A stretch of DNA of 64,000 nt from Rhodanobacter sp. ANJX3 (lineage in GTDB: Bacteria; Pseudomonadota; Gammaproteobacteria; Xanthomonadales; Rhodanobacteraceae). The notes below the pieces were generated by a model that was not told the origin of the DNA, searched no databases, and saw only the letters and a list, made by a program, of their open reading frames with translations. The stretch is taken from NCBI RefSeq assembly GCF_014200755.1, contig NZ_JACHCM010000005.1:1-64000 (forward strand), written 5' to 3'. The translations under genes and the position numbers were made by a program. This document shows, piece by piece, positions 40,354-49,042 of the stretch. Position 1 is the stretch's first letter, and every line of letters begins with the position of its first letter.

Positions 40354-40788
40354 ATGCCCATCAACCTCGAAAACCTTTCCCCTAAAGAACTTCAAGCGGT
40401 CATCGCCGACGCCAACGCCAAAATGAAAAATGCACACAGTAATTTGATTGAGGACGTCAGAAAGAAAATTGATCATCTGCTCAGTAATAGTGGTCTGACG
40501 TTGGCTGAGATCTATCCAACCCGTGGCGGCAGGAAAGCGACGAGCAAGAAAGGTGCTGTAACCCCCAAGTACCGTGACCTTGTTGACCCGACGAAGACCT
40601 GGTCTGGTCGTGGCAAACGGCCTCTTTGGTTTACTCAGGCCATCAAGAAACGGGGGGTGACCGCTGAGAGCCTTCTGATTGATGGGGTGGCCACAAAGGC
40701 TCCCGCCAAAGCTGCAAAGAAAGCCGTGAAGAAGGCCGCTAAGAAAGCAGTCAAAAAGACCGCCGCTAAGAGGACGGCAAAAGCCTAG
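40354..40788 (+). CDS. H-NS family protein with histone-H1-like tail
   Basis: A 144-residue nucleoid protein in three parts: a short helical N-terminus (about 1-50), the H-NS C-terminal DNA-binding domain (KYRDLVDPTKTWSGRGKRPLWF, about 72-93) and a Lys/Ala tail from residue 115 of repeated KAAKKAVKK units, like histone H1 or AlgP. The core arginine in SGRGKRP is the AT-hook-like minor-groove motif. ATG at 40354 is the start; an upstream TTG gives four extra residues. Base composition is lower in GC than flanking genes. It may silence the adjacent foreign genes. Confidence 0.85.
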   Translation: MPINLENLSPKELQAVIADANAKMKNAHSNLIEDVRKKIDHLLSNSGLTLAEIYPTRGGRKATSKKGAVTPKYRDLVDPTKTWSGRGKRPLWFTQAIKKRGVTAESLLIDGVATKAPAKAAKKAVKKAAKKAVKKTAAKRTAKA

Positions 40789-40814
40789 GTTCTGCGGTAA
40801 GTCCTGAAAGTCCA

Positions 40815-40846
40815 AGCCCCACATAAGAAATCGAGTGGGCTTTTTT
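40815..40846 (+). terminator. Terminator of the H-NS-like gene
   Basis: AGCCCCAC (40815-40822) pairs with GTGGGCT (40835-40841) with one bulged C, followed by seven T to 40846. It lies 27 bases after the H-NS-like stop. Confidence 0.7.
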
Positions 40847-40923
40847 CTTGGGCAAAATTTTGCGCTTCAAAAGTGCCTGACAAATAGTCACGTCAAGGTA
40901 AGCCATCATGGGCTCAACCCAAC

Positions 40924-41946
40924 CTAGCCCATTACGGCGCCGGGTTGTTGGGTTGGCGCTTGCTGTTGAACCTGTGCCACCTGTTGCTGCTGAGCTTGAG
41001 CCTGCACCTGTTGACCCTGCTGCATGGCTTGTGGCCAATTTGCACTGCTTTGATTCACCGGGGTATTGAGTCCTTGCATGGTTTCCACATAAACCATCTT
41101 CCCGTCGAGCCCATGCCCCGCCTTGATTTGGCCCTCCATGGCAAAGATGCGCGAGCCGTCCGAGCCAACCATGACGTGGTCAATTTGATTCAGACCACCG
41201 GCCCGAGCCGAAACCACCAAGGACGCAGCCAAGTTGTCACTGTGAATTGTTGGCGTCCGACCATGTTCGGCATCAATTTTGCCTACCCCCGCCCTTGCCT
41301 GTTGATACATGGCGTAGTCGGGATGCTTGGGGTCATTCAATTGCTGCTCACTCAAAAGATGCTGCAACACACTTCGGTGAGCGGGCATCGGATTGGAGTG
41401 AGAGCTGTTGAGGGGGCTGCCTGGAACCGGGTCCTTGATGCTTTTGACATCATCCACATTCTCAGCGGGTCGAAGCGCACTCTTGCCTTCACCGTGTCCC
41501 GGTAAAGGAAGTCGAACGCTGGGCCCGAGGGGCGCGCCGGGCAGAGTAATGTCTGCATGGTTTTGGCGCTCAATACCGGCATGATTTAGGCCAGCCCAGG
41601 TGAAGTCCACACAGTTGTGCCGGACATCTTTGTAGTACTTATCGAAGCCAAACTTTTCGGGATGCGCACCAAATTCGTTGAGCTTGTCGTATTGGGCTTT
41701 GCTGACTTCCATCGTCCTTGAATAGATGGGGTCTTTGTAATTGATGTTGTCGTCAATAGTGATGCCGCCCGGCCCATCCATGCTTCCATGTTGGATGGGA
41801 GCAAAGCCAAAACTCTTGGGCGTGTCGTGACCATTGCTTGTCGTATAAAACATGTGCCCCGGTCCCGATGTTGTGCCAGGCGGCTCGTTGACCAAAGGCG
41901 TGCCGGGTGCAGCGAGGTAAACGGTAACGGTGTATTTATCATCCAT
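40924..41946 (-). CDS. XVIPCD effector of the Xanthomonadales killing type IV secretion system (X-Tfe), possible cysteine amidase/peptidase
   Basis: A 340-residue candidate antibacterial effector. Residues about 196-318 form an XVIPCD: DPKHPDYAMYQQARAGV, LDAEHGR-like KIDAEHGRTP, SDNLAASLVV, GGLNQIDHV and FAMEGQ, ending in a glutamine-rich tail (306-333). This domain docks effectors on VirD4. The N-terminal domain (1-135) has GPGHMFYT (His31) then HNCVDFTWAGLNHAG (Cys112), the His-before-Cys order of permuted NlpC/P60-like enzymes, so it may cut peptidoglycan. Lower GC than flanking genes. The secretion machine is not in this window. Confidence 0.85.
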   Translation of the reverse strand: MDDKYTVTVYLAAPGTPLVNEPPGTTSGPGHMFYTTSNGHDTPKSFGFAPIQHGSMDGPGGITIDDNINYKDPIYSRTMEVSKAQYDKLNEFGAHPEKFGFDKYYKDVRHNCVDFTWAGLNHAGIERQNHADITLPGAPLGPSVRLPLPGHGEGKSALRPAENVDDVKSIKDPVPGSPLNSSHSNPMPAHRSVLQHLLSEQQLNDPKHPDYAMYQQARAGVGKIDAEHGRTPTIHSDNLAASLVVSARAGGLNQIDHVMVGSDGSRIFAMEGQIKAGHGLDGKMVYVETMQGLNTPVNQSSANWPQAMQQGQQVQAQAQQQQVAQVQQQAPTQQPGAVMG

Positions 41947-41955
41947 GATGAGTCC

Positions 41956-42528
41956 TCATTCGCCTGTGTTGTAAAACTCGTCAACCTTCAATTCGGTCTG
42001 GATGTTTTTAAACATCGGCAGATCCTTTACGGTTTTGACCACCGCAACATAGTGACCGTAGTGCGATGGATAAAACCCGGCAACGAGGCAAGTGGATGCT
42101 CCTCCTTGGTATGCATGGAGATGCAAGTTCGCGATGTCGCTGTCTGCTTTCGGTGTAGCTCCATTGGAGACCGCCAAGATGGTTTGCTCATCTTCCGTTG
42201 GGATGGGAACCATCTTGCCCTGGTCAACCGAAAAGACCTGAACCTGAACAGGCACATCTTTTTGCTGAATCACGTTCTCGATGCTTCCATCTTGCGTCTG
42301 TGGAAAATCCAGACCCACCATGAAGCGGCGCTTGAGGTTGGCTTGACCTTCAACCACTGAGAACTCGATTCGAGCGGTTTGCCCTGCTTTGTCCATCGGG
42401 AAAGGAACAGTCACGGGCAATGCGTGATGTCCTGAGGCTGGAGGCGGCGTGGATGGTGAGCAAGCAGCGACTGCGAGAAGGCCAAAGCATCCAAACAACA
42501 ACCTCGCAATCCTTGGTGCAGTGTTCAC
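41956..42528 (-). CDS. Lipoprotein, probable immunity protein for the XVIPCD effector (X-Tfi)
   Basis: A 190-residue lipoprotein with signal peptide and lipobox AVAAC (Cys23), placing it in the periplasm. VPFPMDKAGQTARIEFSV and the nearby FMVGLDF resemble DUF5625-type lipoproteins that serve as X-Tfi immunity proteins. It lies 9 bases upstream of the effector on the same strand, the order expected of an immunity-effector pair, and shares its lower GC content. Immunity function is inferred from this position and topology. Confidence 0.75.
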   Translation of the reverse strand: MNTAPRIARLLFGCFGLLAVAACSPSTPPPASGHHALPVTVPFPMDKAGQTARIEFSVVEGQANLKRRFMVGLDFPQTQDGSIENVIQQKDVPVQVQVFSVDQGKMVPIPTEDEQTILAVSNGATPKADSDIANLHLHAYQGGASTCLVAGFYPSHYGHYVAVVKTVKDLPMFKNIQTELKVDEFYNTGE

Positions 42529-42780
42529 GATGAAGATTCCTTGTGAGATGCATCTTCATCCTATCGTAACTGCAATATTGCTCCCAGGTTAGGCAATTGC
42601 TTGTAAGGACGAGGGGCGACGGGGTGTCCGCGCATGTCTCGCTAGGAATATGTAACCAGGTACGGTCTGTCTAGCGATAGGTTGCAATCAGATCAATCCA
42701 GATTGAAAGAACGGGGCGCGATTTCGGTGTGATGCTTTGAATTTTCCATATGCAAGAAGCCGGACTGGTTCGCTCCCCTT

Positions 42781-42946
42781 GGCCGAACGGCCTGGATTGT
42801 TGGTCCCATCCTTGAGACCAACTCCGCTTCGCGGGACCAGCCTTCGGCTGTCTACAATCCAGACAAAATTGTCGACTGCGAAGGCAGGATGCCGAAGCGA
42901 ACATCGGCGCAGCCGATGGCCCGAAGGGCGAGGCACAGGATGTGCC
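42781..42946. other. Cluster of seven small hairpins in the X-Tfi to tRNA-Gln gap
   Basis: The 490-bp gap 42529-43018 has no convincing gene. Within it, 166 bp hold successive stems: GGCC-GGCC (42781-42792); a branched CTGGATTGT/ACAATCCAG (42792-42862) enclosing TGGTCCC/GGGACCA and AGCC/GGCT; GACAA/TTGTC (42862-42873); GGCA/TGCC (42883-42893); CATCGGC/GCCGATG (42902-42918); GCCC/GGGC (42919-42929); GGCAC/GTGCC (42932-42946). A strong terminator follows. It could be a structured RNA, a mobile-element end or a decayed repeat. Confidence 0.55.
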
Positions 42947-42980
42947 GAGTAACGTGGTTCGTCTCCTTTGCCTCCCAACG

Positions 42981-43019
42981 AAAATAAAAAACCCGCCACT
43001 GGGGCGGGTTTTTTATTTT
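42981..43019. terminator. Bidirectional terminator after tRNA-Gln
   Basis: A long inverted repeat, 42981-42997 with 43003-43019, has an ACCCGCC/GGCGGGT core with A-run and T-run flanks. It can end the minus-strand tRNA transcript or any plus-strand RNA from the hairpin cluster. Confidence 0.85.
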
Positions 43020-43092
43020 GGCTGGGAGACTAGGATTCGAACCTAGATAGACAGCGTCAGAGGCTGTCGTCCTACCGTTAGACGATCTCCCA
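43019..43092 (-). tRNA. tRNA-Gln (anticodon CUG)
   Basis: A 74-nt cloverleaf with encoded CCA. The acceptor stem is TGGGAGA/TCTCCCA, the anticodon arm ACAGC-CTCTGAC-GCTGT gives CUG, and the T arm contains GGTTCGAATCC. It lies at the right edge of the lower-GC islet, a usual place for integration of foreign DNA, although I saw no integrase or repeated tRNA end. Confidence 0.95.
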
Positions 43093-43158
43093 AAAACTGC
43101 TGGATCGATGCGCTCTGACTTTGGTGCATCGAACCGACAAACGCAATTCGGTAGGGAA

Positions 43159-43551
43159 TTAGCGCTTGGAGAACTGGGTGGCGCGACGTGCTTTGTGCAG
43201 ACCGACCTTTTTACGCTCGACTTCGCGAGCGTCGCGGGTCACAAAGCCAGCCTTGCGCAGTGGCGACTTCAGGGTTTCGTCGTACTCGATCAGAGCGCGA
43301 GCGATGCCCAGACGGATCGCGCCGGCCTGGCCGGTGATGCCGCCACCAGCGACCGTCACCAGGATGTCGAACTTGCTGGTGTTATCGGTCAGCTCAAGCG
43401 GCTGACGCACGATCATGCAGGAGGTCTCGCGACCGAAGAACTGCTCGAGCGACTTGCCGTTGACCACGATCTGGCCATTGCCCTTGCGAAGGAACACGCG
43501 GGCGGCGGAGGTTTTGCGGCGGCCGGTGCCGTAATTCTGCTGGATCGACAT
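43159..43551 (-). CDS. rpsI: 30S ribosomal protein S9
   Basis: The 130-residue protein binds 16S rRNA with its tail reaching the P-site t[31 protein letters not shown] and the C-terminal basic end [11 protein letters not shown] are standard, including the terminal arginine. It is preceded by rplM at a 9-bp gap, the universal rplM-rpsI operon. Confidence 0.98.
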   Translation of the reverse strand: MSIQQNYGTGRRKTSAARVFLRKGNGQIVVNGKSLEQFFGRETSCMIVRQPLELTDNTSKFDILVTVAGGGITGQAGAIRLGIARALIEYDETLKSPLRKAGFVTRDAREVERKKVGLHKARRATQFSKR

Positions 43552-43560
43552 GATGATTCC

Positions 43561-43989
43561 TTAGAGTTCCAGCGCCTGCGGCTGCTGTGCGGTATGCGGA
43601 TGCTCGGCACCGCCGTAGACCTTGAGCTTGCGATACATCTCGCGGCCCAGGGAATTTTTCGGCAGCATGCCCTTGACGGCGGTCTCAATCACACGCTCCG
43701 GGTAGGTAGCGAGCAGATCCTTGAGGCTGGTGGTCTTCAGGTTGCCGATGTAACCGGTAAAGCGGTGGTACTTCTTGTCGTCCAGCTTGCGGCCGGTGAC
43801 GTGCACCTTCTGCGCATTGATCACGACGATATAATCGCCGGTATCGCAATGCGGGGTGTACTCCGGCTTGTGCTTGCCGCGCAGGCGATGTGCAATTTCG
43901 GTCGACAGGCGACCGAGCGTCTTGTCCGTGGCATCGACCACGAACCAGTCGCGCTTGACGTTGTCTGCATTGGCGCTAAACGTTTTCAT
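43561..43989 (-). CDS. rplM: 50S ribosomal protein L13
   Basis: The 142-residue large-subunit protein is an early assembly factor for the 50S subunit. [37 protein letters not shown] and [20 protein letters not shown] identify L13. The open frame reaches 44070, but ATG at 43989 (MKTFSAN) fits the family start. It leads rplM-rpsI. Confidence 0.98.
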   Translation of the reverse strand: MKTFSANADNVKRDWFVVDATDKTLGRLSTEIAHRLRGKHKPEYTPHCDTGDYIVVINAQKVHVTGRKLDDKKYHRFTGYIGNLKTTSLKDLLATYPERVIETAVKGMLPKNSLGREMYRKLKVYGGAEHPHTAQQPQALEL

Positions 43990-44462
43990 TTCAGAATACC
44001 TGTTCTGCCGCCGTGAGGCGGTGCATATCATCGGTCGATCAGAGGCGCGAGATGATAGCGGAGCCGTCATCTACGGTGCAAGCCCGACGTTGGTCCGGCT
44101 GTGAGCTGGTAATCATAGCATGATGCACCCGCCGCTTGAAAAGTCCCCCCAGAGACGACAACCGTGTACGGCATGGCAAGCCCGGTCCGGCGGACGCAAT
44201 GGCAACGGTTGTGTCCGGGATGGGCAGGTTACCGGCACCTGTCGGAGCTCTGCGTGACATGCTGCGCGGCGCGTTGGGAAACCGTTGATCCCCGGCCGCG
44301 AGCGGTCTGCGGCAAGCTGCCATGCTGTTGCTGCCACGGTTACTGTTGTCCAATGGCATTCCCATCGGGTCTTTCGCCGCTGGCAGCATTTGCTGCCATG
44401 CCGGGCAGGACCCGGCCAATGAACACCTCGTAAGCAATTTTCCAATGAAATCAGGAGCCGCC
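43990..44462. other. Intergenic region between rplM and coq7, with two hairpins in the coq7 leader
   Basis: This 473-bp divergent region has no supportable gene; frames present are cysteine-rich and unlike protein. Just before coq7 two stems stand 3 bases apart: GGCAGCA/TGCTGCC (44382-44397) and CCGGG-CAGGA-CCCGG (44401-44415). They would lie in the coq7 mRNA leader about 50 bases before the start. Confidence 0.5.
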
Positions 44463-45104
44463 ATGACTGTCCGTACCCTGACGCTGATCGACCGGCTGCT
44501 CGCTCAGTGCGAGCGCGCGCTGGAAGCGGTGGCCGGATCGCCCGCCGCGCAGCGCCCTTCACCCGGCAGCGCGGTGATGGAAGCGGATCTGGACGACGCC
44601 GAGCGCCGCCACGCCGCCGGCCTGATGCGGATCAACCACACCGGCGAAGTCTGCGCGCAGGCGCTGTACCTGGGTCAGGCCGCGCTGGCACGCCATGCCG
44701 ATACGCGCGAGCACCTGCTGCATGCAGCCGACGAGGAAACCGATCACCTGGCCTGGTGCGCCGCCCGCCTGAAGGAGCTGGACAGCCGCCCGAGCCTGCT
44801 CAATCCGTTGTGGTACGCCGGCAGCTATGCGATCGGCGCCGCTGCGGCGCTGGCCGGCGACCCGTTGAGCCTGGGCTTTGTGGTGGAAACCGAGCGCCAG
44901 GTCGAGGCGCATCTGCAGGAACATCTGGAAAAACTGCCCGCGGCGGACGAACGCTCGCGCGCGGTGCTGACGCAGATGCAGGCGGACGAAGTGCGCCACG
45001 CGCAGGAGGCCCAGCAGCGCGGCGGTATCGACCTGCCCTTCCCGCTGCCTAAGCTGATGTCTCTCAGTTCGATGGTGATGAAGGCGGTCGCGTATCGCCT
45101 CTGA
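44463..45104 (+). CDS. coq7: 2-polyprenyl-3-methyl-6-methoxy-1,4-benzoquinone monooxygenase Coq7
   Basis: The 213-residue di-iron hydroxylase carries out the last ring hydroxylation in ubiquinone synthesis and replaces UbiF in bacteria that have it. The iron ligands are visible: [15 protein letters not shown] (Glu62), DEETDHLAW with Glu and His, a glutamate in [11 protein letters not shown] and ADEVRHA near 180. AGGAG lies 5-6 bases before ATG 44463. It ends before a bidirectional terminator shared with speD. Confidence 0.95.
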   Translation: MTVRTLTLIDRLLAQCERALEAVAGSPAAQRPSPGSAVMEADLDDAERRHAAGLMRINHTGEVCAQALYLGQAALARHADTREHLLHAADEETDHLAWCAARLKELDSRPSLLNPLWYAGSYAIGAAAALAGDPLSLGFVVETERQVEAHLQEHLEKLPAADERSRAVLTQMQADEVRHAQEAQQRGGIDLPFPLPKLMSLSSMVMKAVAYRL

Positions 45105-45130
45105 CCCGCAGGCTTTGCGGGTGCGGCTAT

Positions 45131-45157
45131 AAAAAAGCCGCCTTTCGGCGGGTTTTT
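45131..45157. terminator. Bidirectional terminator between coq7 and speD
   Basis: CCGCC (45138-45142) and GGCGG (45147-45151) close a TTTC loop with six A before and five T after, so it can serve both convergent genes. Confidence 0.8.
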
Positions 45158-45159
45158 CG

Positions 45160-45945
45160 TTACATCAGGTTGCGGCCGTGAAACAGCTCCTCGATCTCGC
45201 GCCGCAGCAGCGACTCGATGCGCTGGCGCTCCTTGAACGAGAGATCGTCGGCGTGCGAGTCGAACAGGTACGTGTCCAGATCGAAGTCCTTGATGTGCAT
45301 CTTCGTGTGGAACATGTTTTCCTGATACACGTTGACGTCGAACATCTCGTACTTCTGGCGAATGTGCTTGGCAAGGTAGTCCTGCACCGAGTTGATCTTG
45401 TGGTCGATGAAGTGCTTCTTGCCCTTCACGTCACGGGTGAAGCCGCGCACGCGGTAGTCGCACACCACGATGTCCGACTCGAAGCTGTCGATCAGGTAGT
45501 TCAGTGCCTTCAGCGGCGAGATCACACCGCAGGTGGCCACGTCGATATCGGCGCGGAAGGTGGCGATGCCGTTGTGCGGATGCGTTTCCGGATAGGTATG
45601 GACAGTAATGTGGCTCTTGTCCATGTGCGCGACCACGGCACCGGTGATGGTGTCGCGACCGAGCTTCTCCAGCACCGGCTCCTCGGAAATCAGCATCGTC
45701 ACCGACGCGCCCTGCGGGTCGTAGTCCTGGCGGGCGATGTTGAGGATGTTGGCGCCGATGATCTCGGCCACATCGGTGAGGATCTGGGTCAGCCGGTCGG
45801 CGTCGTACTGATCGTCGATGTACTCGATGTAGTTGCTGCGCTGCTCTTCGGACACCGCGTAGCAGATGTCGTAGATGTTGAAGCTCAACGCCTTGGTCAG
45901 GTTGTTGAAACCCTGCAGGCGAAGACGGGGAAGTGGTTTAACCAA
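45160..45945 (-). CDS. speD: S-adenosylmethionine decarboxylase proenzyme
   Basis: The 261-residue proenzyme supplies decarboxylated SAM for spermidine synthesis. It is of the E. coli class (264 residues). Self-cleavage to make the pyruvoyl group is expected between Lys110 and Ser111 in [34 protein letters not shown] and the [11 protein letters not shown] segment are conserved. It is divergent from clp, the order known from Xanthomonas. Confidence 0.96.
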   Translation of the reverse strand: MVKPLPRLRLQGFNNLTKALSFNIYDICYAVSEEQRSNYIEYIDDQYDADRLTQILTDVAEIIGANILNIARQDYDPQGASVTMLISEEPVLEKLGRDTITGAVVAHMDKSHITVHTYPETHPHNGIATFRADIDVATCGVISPLKALNYLIDSFESDIVVCDYRVRGFTRDVKGKKHFIDHKINSVQDYLAKHIRQKYEMFDVNVYQENMFHTKMHIKDFDLDTYLFDSHADDLSFKERQRIESLLRREIEELFHGRNLM

Positions 45946-46235
45946 GACGGCGCTCCATGGCGGTATGAGGCCAGCAGTAGAGGCGGGTTAGCGACAAGGG
46001 TCCCCGCTGAATGGTGTGACGCGCAGGCCGCAACCTTCCGCGATCATTGTGACCGGCGTGCGACAACGCAACATTGCCTTCGCCGAAAGACCGCGAAGTA
46101 TGCGGTAAAACGCCGAAAAACTGAACCTTCGGCAAGTCGCTCAGGTTTGCCATAATGCAGGCCAACAGGGGACGGCAACGGCTACTGATTGGGCGGTAAG
46201 CCTTGGCTGCCGCCGGCATGAAACCATCGGCGGGA

Positions 46236-46937
46236 ATGATAGTGGCGCAACTCAAATACCAGCTGCAGCAAGCTTTTGAAAGCTCCCAGGCGCCGCTCAG
46301 CCTTGCGCCCGATCCGGCCTCGATGGAGCGATTTCTTGCGCTTTGCCATCGCCGCCGCTATCCGGGCAAGACCGCGATCATCCGGCCGGGCGACCCGGCC
46401 AACACCCTTTATTACGTCATCGACGGCTCGCTCGTCGTATGCACCGAGGACGAACAGGGCCGCGAACTGATCCTGGCATACATCAGTCGTGGCCAGTTCA
46501 TCGGCGAAATGGGCCTGTTTGTGGAGCAGGCGCAGCGCGAGTCGATAGTGCGCACGCGCACACCGTGCGAGATGGCCGAGATCAGCTACGAGCGCCTGTT
46601 TCAGCTGATGGAAACCTCGCTGCGCGAGGAATGCCCGAAAATCCTCTTCGCCATCGGCGCGCAGCTCACCACCCGAGTGCTGCGCACCTCGCGCCAAGTC
46701 AGCCGCATGGCCTTCATGGATGTGACCAACCGGATTTCGCGCACGCTGCTGGACCTATGCCAGGAGCCAGATTCCATGACCCACCCGGACGGCACGCAGA
46801 TCCGCATTTCGCGTCAGGAAGTCAGCCGCATCGTCGGCTGTTCGCGCGAGATGGTCGGTCGGGTGCTGAAGCAGCTCGAAGAGCAGCGCATGATCGACGT
46901 GTCCGGCAAGACCATCGTGGTGCGCGGCACCCGCTGA
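46236..46937 (+). CDS. clp: CRP/FNR family regulator Clp
   Basis: Clp is the Xanthomonadales CRP homologue, which in Xanthomonas binds c-di-GMP instead of needing cAMP and controls virulence and exoenzymes. The 233-residue product has the cyclic-nucleotide fold (RPGDPANTLYYVIDGS, GQFIGEMGLF) with the Glu of GEMGLF that in Xanthomonas Clp aids c-di-GMP binding, the dimer helix and the helix-turn-helix ISRQEVSRIVGCSREMVGRVL near 195-215. Start is uncertain: ATG at 46236 gives the length nearest to Clp (230); ATG 46218 and TTG 46203 are also open. Confidence 0.93.
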   Translation: MIVAQLKYQLQQAFESSQAPLSLAPDPASMERFLALCHRRRYPGKTAIIRPGDPANTLYYVIDGSLVVCTEDEQGRELILAYISRGQFIGEMGLFVEQAQRESIVRTRTPCEMAEISYERLFQLMETSLREECPKILFAIGAQLTTRVLRTSRQVSRMAFMDVTNRISRTLLDLCQEPDSMTHPDGTQIRISRQEVSRIVGCSREMVGRVLKQLEEQRMIDVSGKTIVVRGTR

Positions 46938-46944
46938 GCTGCGT

Positions 46945-47472
46945 TCAGTCGTCGATAGCCGCCGGCTCCGGCGACTGATAAATCATGTACACGTCCGCGC
47001 GCCGGTAATGCGAATCGGCACGGGTGGACGGCTGCATCACGAAGCCGGCTTTTTCGTACATGCGCAAGGCGGTGGTCAACCGGCTGCTGGATTCGAGAAA
47101 CAGCCGTCGGCCCTCGCGCCGATGGAACTCGGCAATCGCCGCATCGAGCAAGCGCCGCCCCGCGCCGTGTCCGCGAAAGCTCTCGTCCACGCCCATCTTG
47201 GTGAGTTCGTACACGCCGGGCGACTCATGCAGCAGCGCACAAGTGCCGATGATGCTGTCACCGAGCCGTGCGAAAAAGATCGCGCCGCCGGATTGCAGCA
47301 CCTGCGTTTCCGGTTCGGTGAGCACCCGGCGATCGAGATCCTCGATGTGGAAATGCCGCTCCAGCCACTGCGCGTTGAGCCGATAGAAATGCTCCCGCAG
47401 CGCCGGCTCGAAAGGCACGATCTGCAGCGAAGCCGTCTCGCCCTGGCGTTCGTGGCTGTGCGAAGAAGACAT
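46945..47472 (-). CDS. GNAT family N-acetyltransferase
   Basis: A 175-residue acetyltransferase. The acetyl-CoA pyrophosphate loop is SFRGHGAGRRLL (near 115), preceded by the YELTKMGVDE strand; LRMYEKAGFVMQ near 150 is the usual C-terminal motif. The substrate is unknown. ATG at 47472 (MSSSHSH) lies 5 bases after the HAD gene stop; an open extension to 47535 is unlikely. It is the last gene of the trpG-D-C-HAD-GNAT run and converges on clp. Confidence 0.86.
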   Translation of the reverse strand: MSSSHSHERQGETASLQIVPFEPALREHFYRLNAQWLERHFHIEDLDRRVLTEPETQVLQSGGAIFFARLGDSIIGTCALLHESPGVYELTKMGVDESFRGHGAGRRLLDAAIAEFHRREGRRLFLESSSRLTTALRMYEKAGFVMQPSTRADSHYRRADVYMIYQSPEPAAIDD

Positions 47473-47477
47473 GGCGC

Positions 47478-48251
47478 TCAGAACCACTCGACGCGTTTCA
47501 CGCTGCGGCCCAGCGCCCTCTCGATTTTCTTGCACAGCTTGGGCGTGCCATTTACCAGCACCGCCTCAGCTGCGGGCTTGAGCATCGGAATGTCGTGCGA
47601 TGAATCGCTATAGGCCACGCGCCAGGCCTGCAGGCCATGCGACGCCAACTCCTGCAGTTTGCGCTTGCCTACGTTGTGCGACTTCACCCGCATGCCCAGC
47701 CAGCTTGGCCGCAGCTGCGAGGCGAGCACTTCGATATCGGTCAGACCGAGCTCCTGCAGCATAGCGCTGACCAGGGTGTACTCGCAGCCGGTCACCACAA
47801 CCACCCGGTCGCCCGCGGCCTGATGCCGGCGCAGCGCCAGCAGGCCATCGCGACAGAACAGCTTGGGCCGACGCACCAGCTGGGCGGCGAATGCTTTGGC
47901 CGCCGCGGCGTAGCGCGGCTCGCTGACGCCGAGCAGACCGATGTGCACTAGCGTGCGCACCGGCCAACGCCACGACACCATTAGGCCAAGAAGCAGCCAC
48001 GGCACGGTAGGCAGCACCAGCAGCTTGCGCAGCAGCGAACGCTTGTAGCGATCGCGTATGAAAAGCCCGAACGAATCGGCGTGAATCAGCACCCCGTCAA
48101 AGTCGAACAGCACCACGCGTGACACCTTGGCGTCGATGATGGTGGGTTCGCCGGGCATCGCAGCGGTCGTCGCAGCTGGATCGAGCTCGATCGGTTGGGC
48201 AGCGAACGCCGCTTCATCCGGCATCGCTTCATGCGGTAATGGTTCGGTCAC
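47478..48251 (-). CDS. HAD-IB family phosphatase
   Basis: A 257-residue HAD hydrolase of the phosphoserine-phosphatase-like IB subfamily. The nucleophile motif is [14 protein letters not shown] (near residue 47-60), motif II VVVTGCE, a lysine in KSHNVGKRK and motif [14 protein letters not shown] hydrophobic cap helix ([16 protein letters not shown], 78-93) is typical of membrane-near members. It begins with GTG, overlapping the trpC stop as GTGA. Substrate unknown. Confidence 0.87.
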   Translation of the reverse strand: MTEPLPHEAMPDEAAFAAQPIELDPAATTAAMPGEPTIIDAKVSRVVLFDFDGVLIHADSFGLFIRDRYKRSLLRKLLVLPTVPWLLLGLMVSWRWPVRTLVHIGLLGVSEPRYAAAAKAFAAQLVRRPKLFCRDGLLALRRHQAAGDRVVVVTGCEYTLVSAMLQELGLTDIEVLASQLRPSWLGMRVKSHNVGKRKLQELASHGLQAWRVAYSDSSHDIPMLKPAAEAVLVNGTPKLCKKIERALGRSVKRVEWF

Positions 48252-49042
48252 GGCGTACCGAACAATCGCCGCAGTTCGCTGCCCGGATTTTCGGCACGCA
48301 TGAACGCCTCGCCAACCAGAAACGCCTGGATACCGCCTTCGCGCAGGCGCGCAACGTCTTCCGGCGTATGTATGCCGGATTCGGCGACCAGCACGCGGTC
48401 GTATTCGATCAGATCCTGCAGCGCCAGCGAGGTTTCCAGCGAGGTCTCGAAGCTGCGCAGGTTGCGGTTGTTGACGCCGATCAGCGGTACCGGCACGGCC
48501 ATCGCGCGTTCGAGTTCCTCTTCATCGTGCACCTCACACAGCACGTCCAGATCCAGCTCGGCGGCCAGCAGCGACAGCTGCAGCAGCACGTCGTCGTCCA
48601 GCGCGGAAACGATCAGCAGCACGCAGTCCGCGCCGATCGCGCGGGCCTCGTACACCTGATACGGGTCGATGATGAAATCCTTGCGCAGCACCGGCAGCGC
48701 GCACGCGCCCAGCGCCTGCTGCAGAAACGCTTCGCTGCCCTGGAAAAAATCCGCATCGGTCAGCACCGAAAGGCAGGCAGCTCCGGCCTCCTCGTAGCTT
48801 CGCGCGATCGCCGCCGGATCGAACTCGGCGCGGATCACGCCCTTGCTGGGGCTGGCCTTTTTCACTTCAGCGATCACCGCTGGAAGGCCGGCGGCGATCT
48901 TTGCCTCGATCGCGGCGGCAAATCCGCGCGTGTCGGGCATGTCTTTGACGCGGGCGATCAGCTCGTCCATCGGCATTTTTGCTTTACGCTCGGCGACTTC
49001 TTCGGCCTTGCGCGCAAGAATGCGATTGAGAATGTCGGTCAT
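48248..49042 (-). CDS. trpC: Indole-3-glycerol phosphate synthase
   Basis: The 264-residue TIM-barrel enzyme closes the indole ring in tryptophan synthesis. Catalytic segments [11 protein letters not shown] (near 53), [23 protein letters not shown] and [12 protein letters not shown] are present. There is no fused TrpF domain. ATG at 49042 (MTDILNR) fits the family; an extension to 49129 is not protein-like. It lies 118 bp downstream of trpD. Confidence 0.97.
   Translation of the reverse strand: MTDILNRILARKAEEVAERKAKMPMDELIARVKDMPDTRGFAAAIEAKIAAGLPAVIAEVKKASPSKGVIRAEFDPAAIARSYEEAGAACLSVLTDADFFQGSEAFLQQALGACALPVLRKDFIIDPYQVYEARAIGADCVLLIVSALDDDVLLQLSLLAAELDLDVLCEVHDEEELERAMAVPVPLIGVNNRNLRSFETSLETSLALQDLIEYDRVLVAESGIHTPEDVARLREGGIQAFLVGEAFMRAENPGSELRRLFGTP

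Noticed and set aside
40924..42528. Type VI secretion effector with immunity
   Set aside because: The C-terminus is an XVIPCD, a type IV secretion signal, and no PAAR, VgrG or other type VI gene is nearby.
42560..42600. Integron attC site suggested by GTTAGGC
   Set aside because: No matching RYYYAAC partner box at attC spacing and no integrase; the 7-mer is probably chance.
42671..42999. Overlapping frames of 71-103 codons in the hairpin cluster
   Set aside because: They arise from the repeated palindromes on both strands and have no protein-like pattern.
43990..44462. Cysteine-rich frame of about 89 codons on the plus strand (44164-44433)
   Set aside because: Odd composition, no ribosome-binding site and no family-like pattern; probably noncoding.
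46040..46070. CRP/Clp-type site upstream of clp (TGTGA half-site)
   Set aside because: Only one half-site is good; the second half does not match TCACA.
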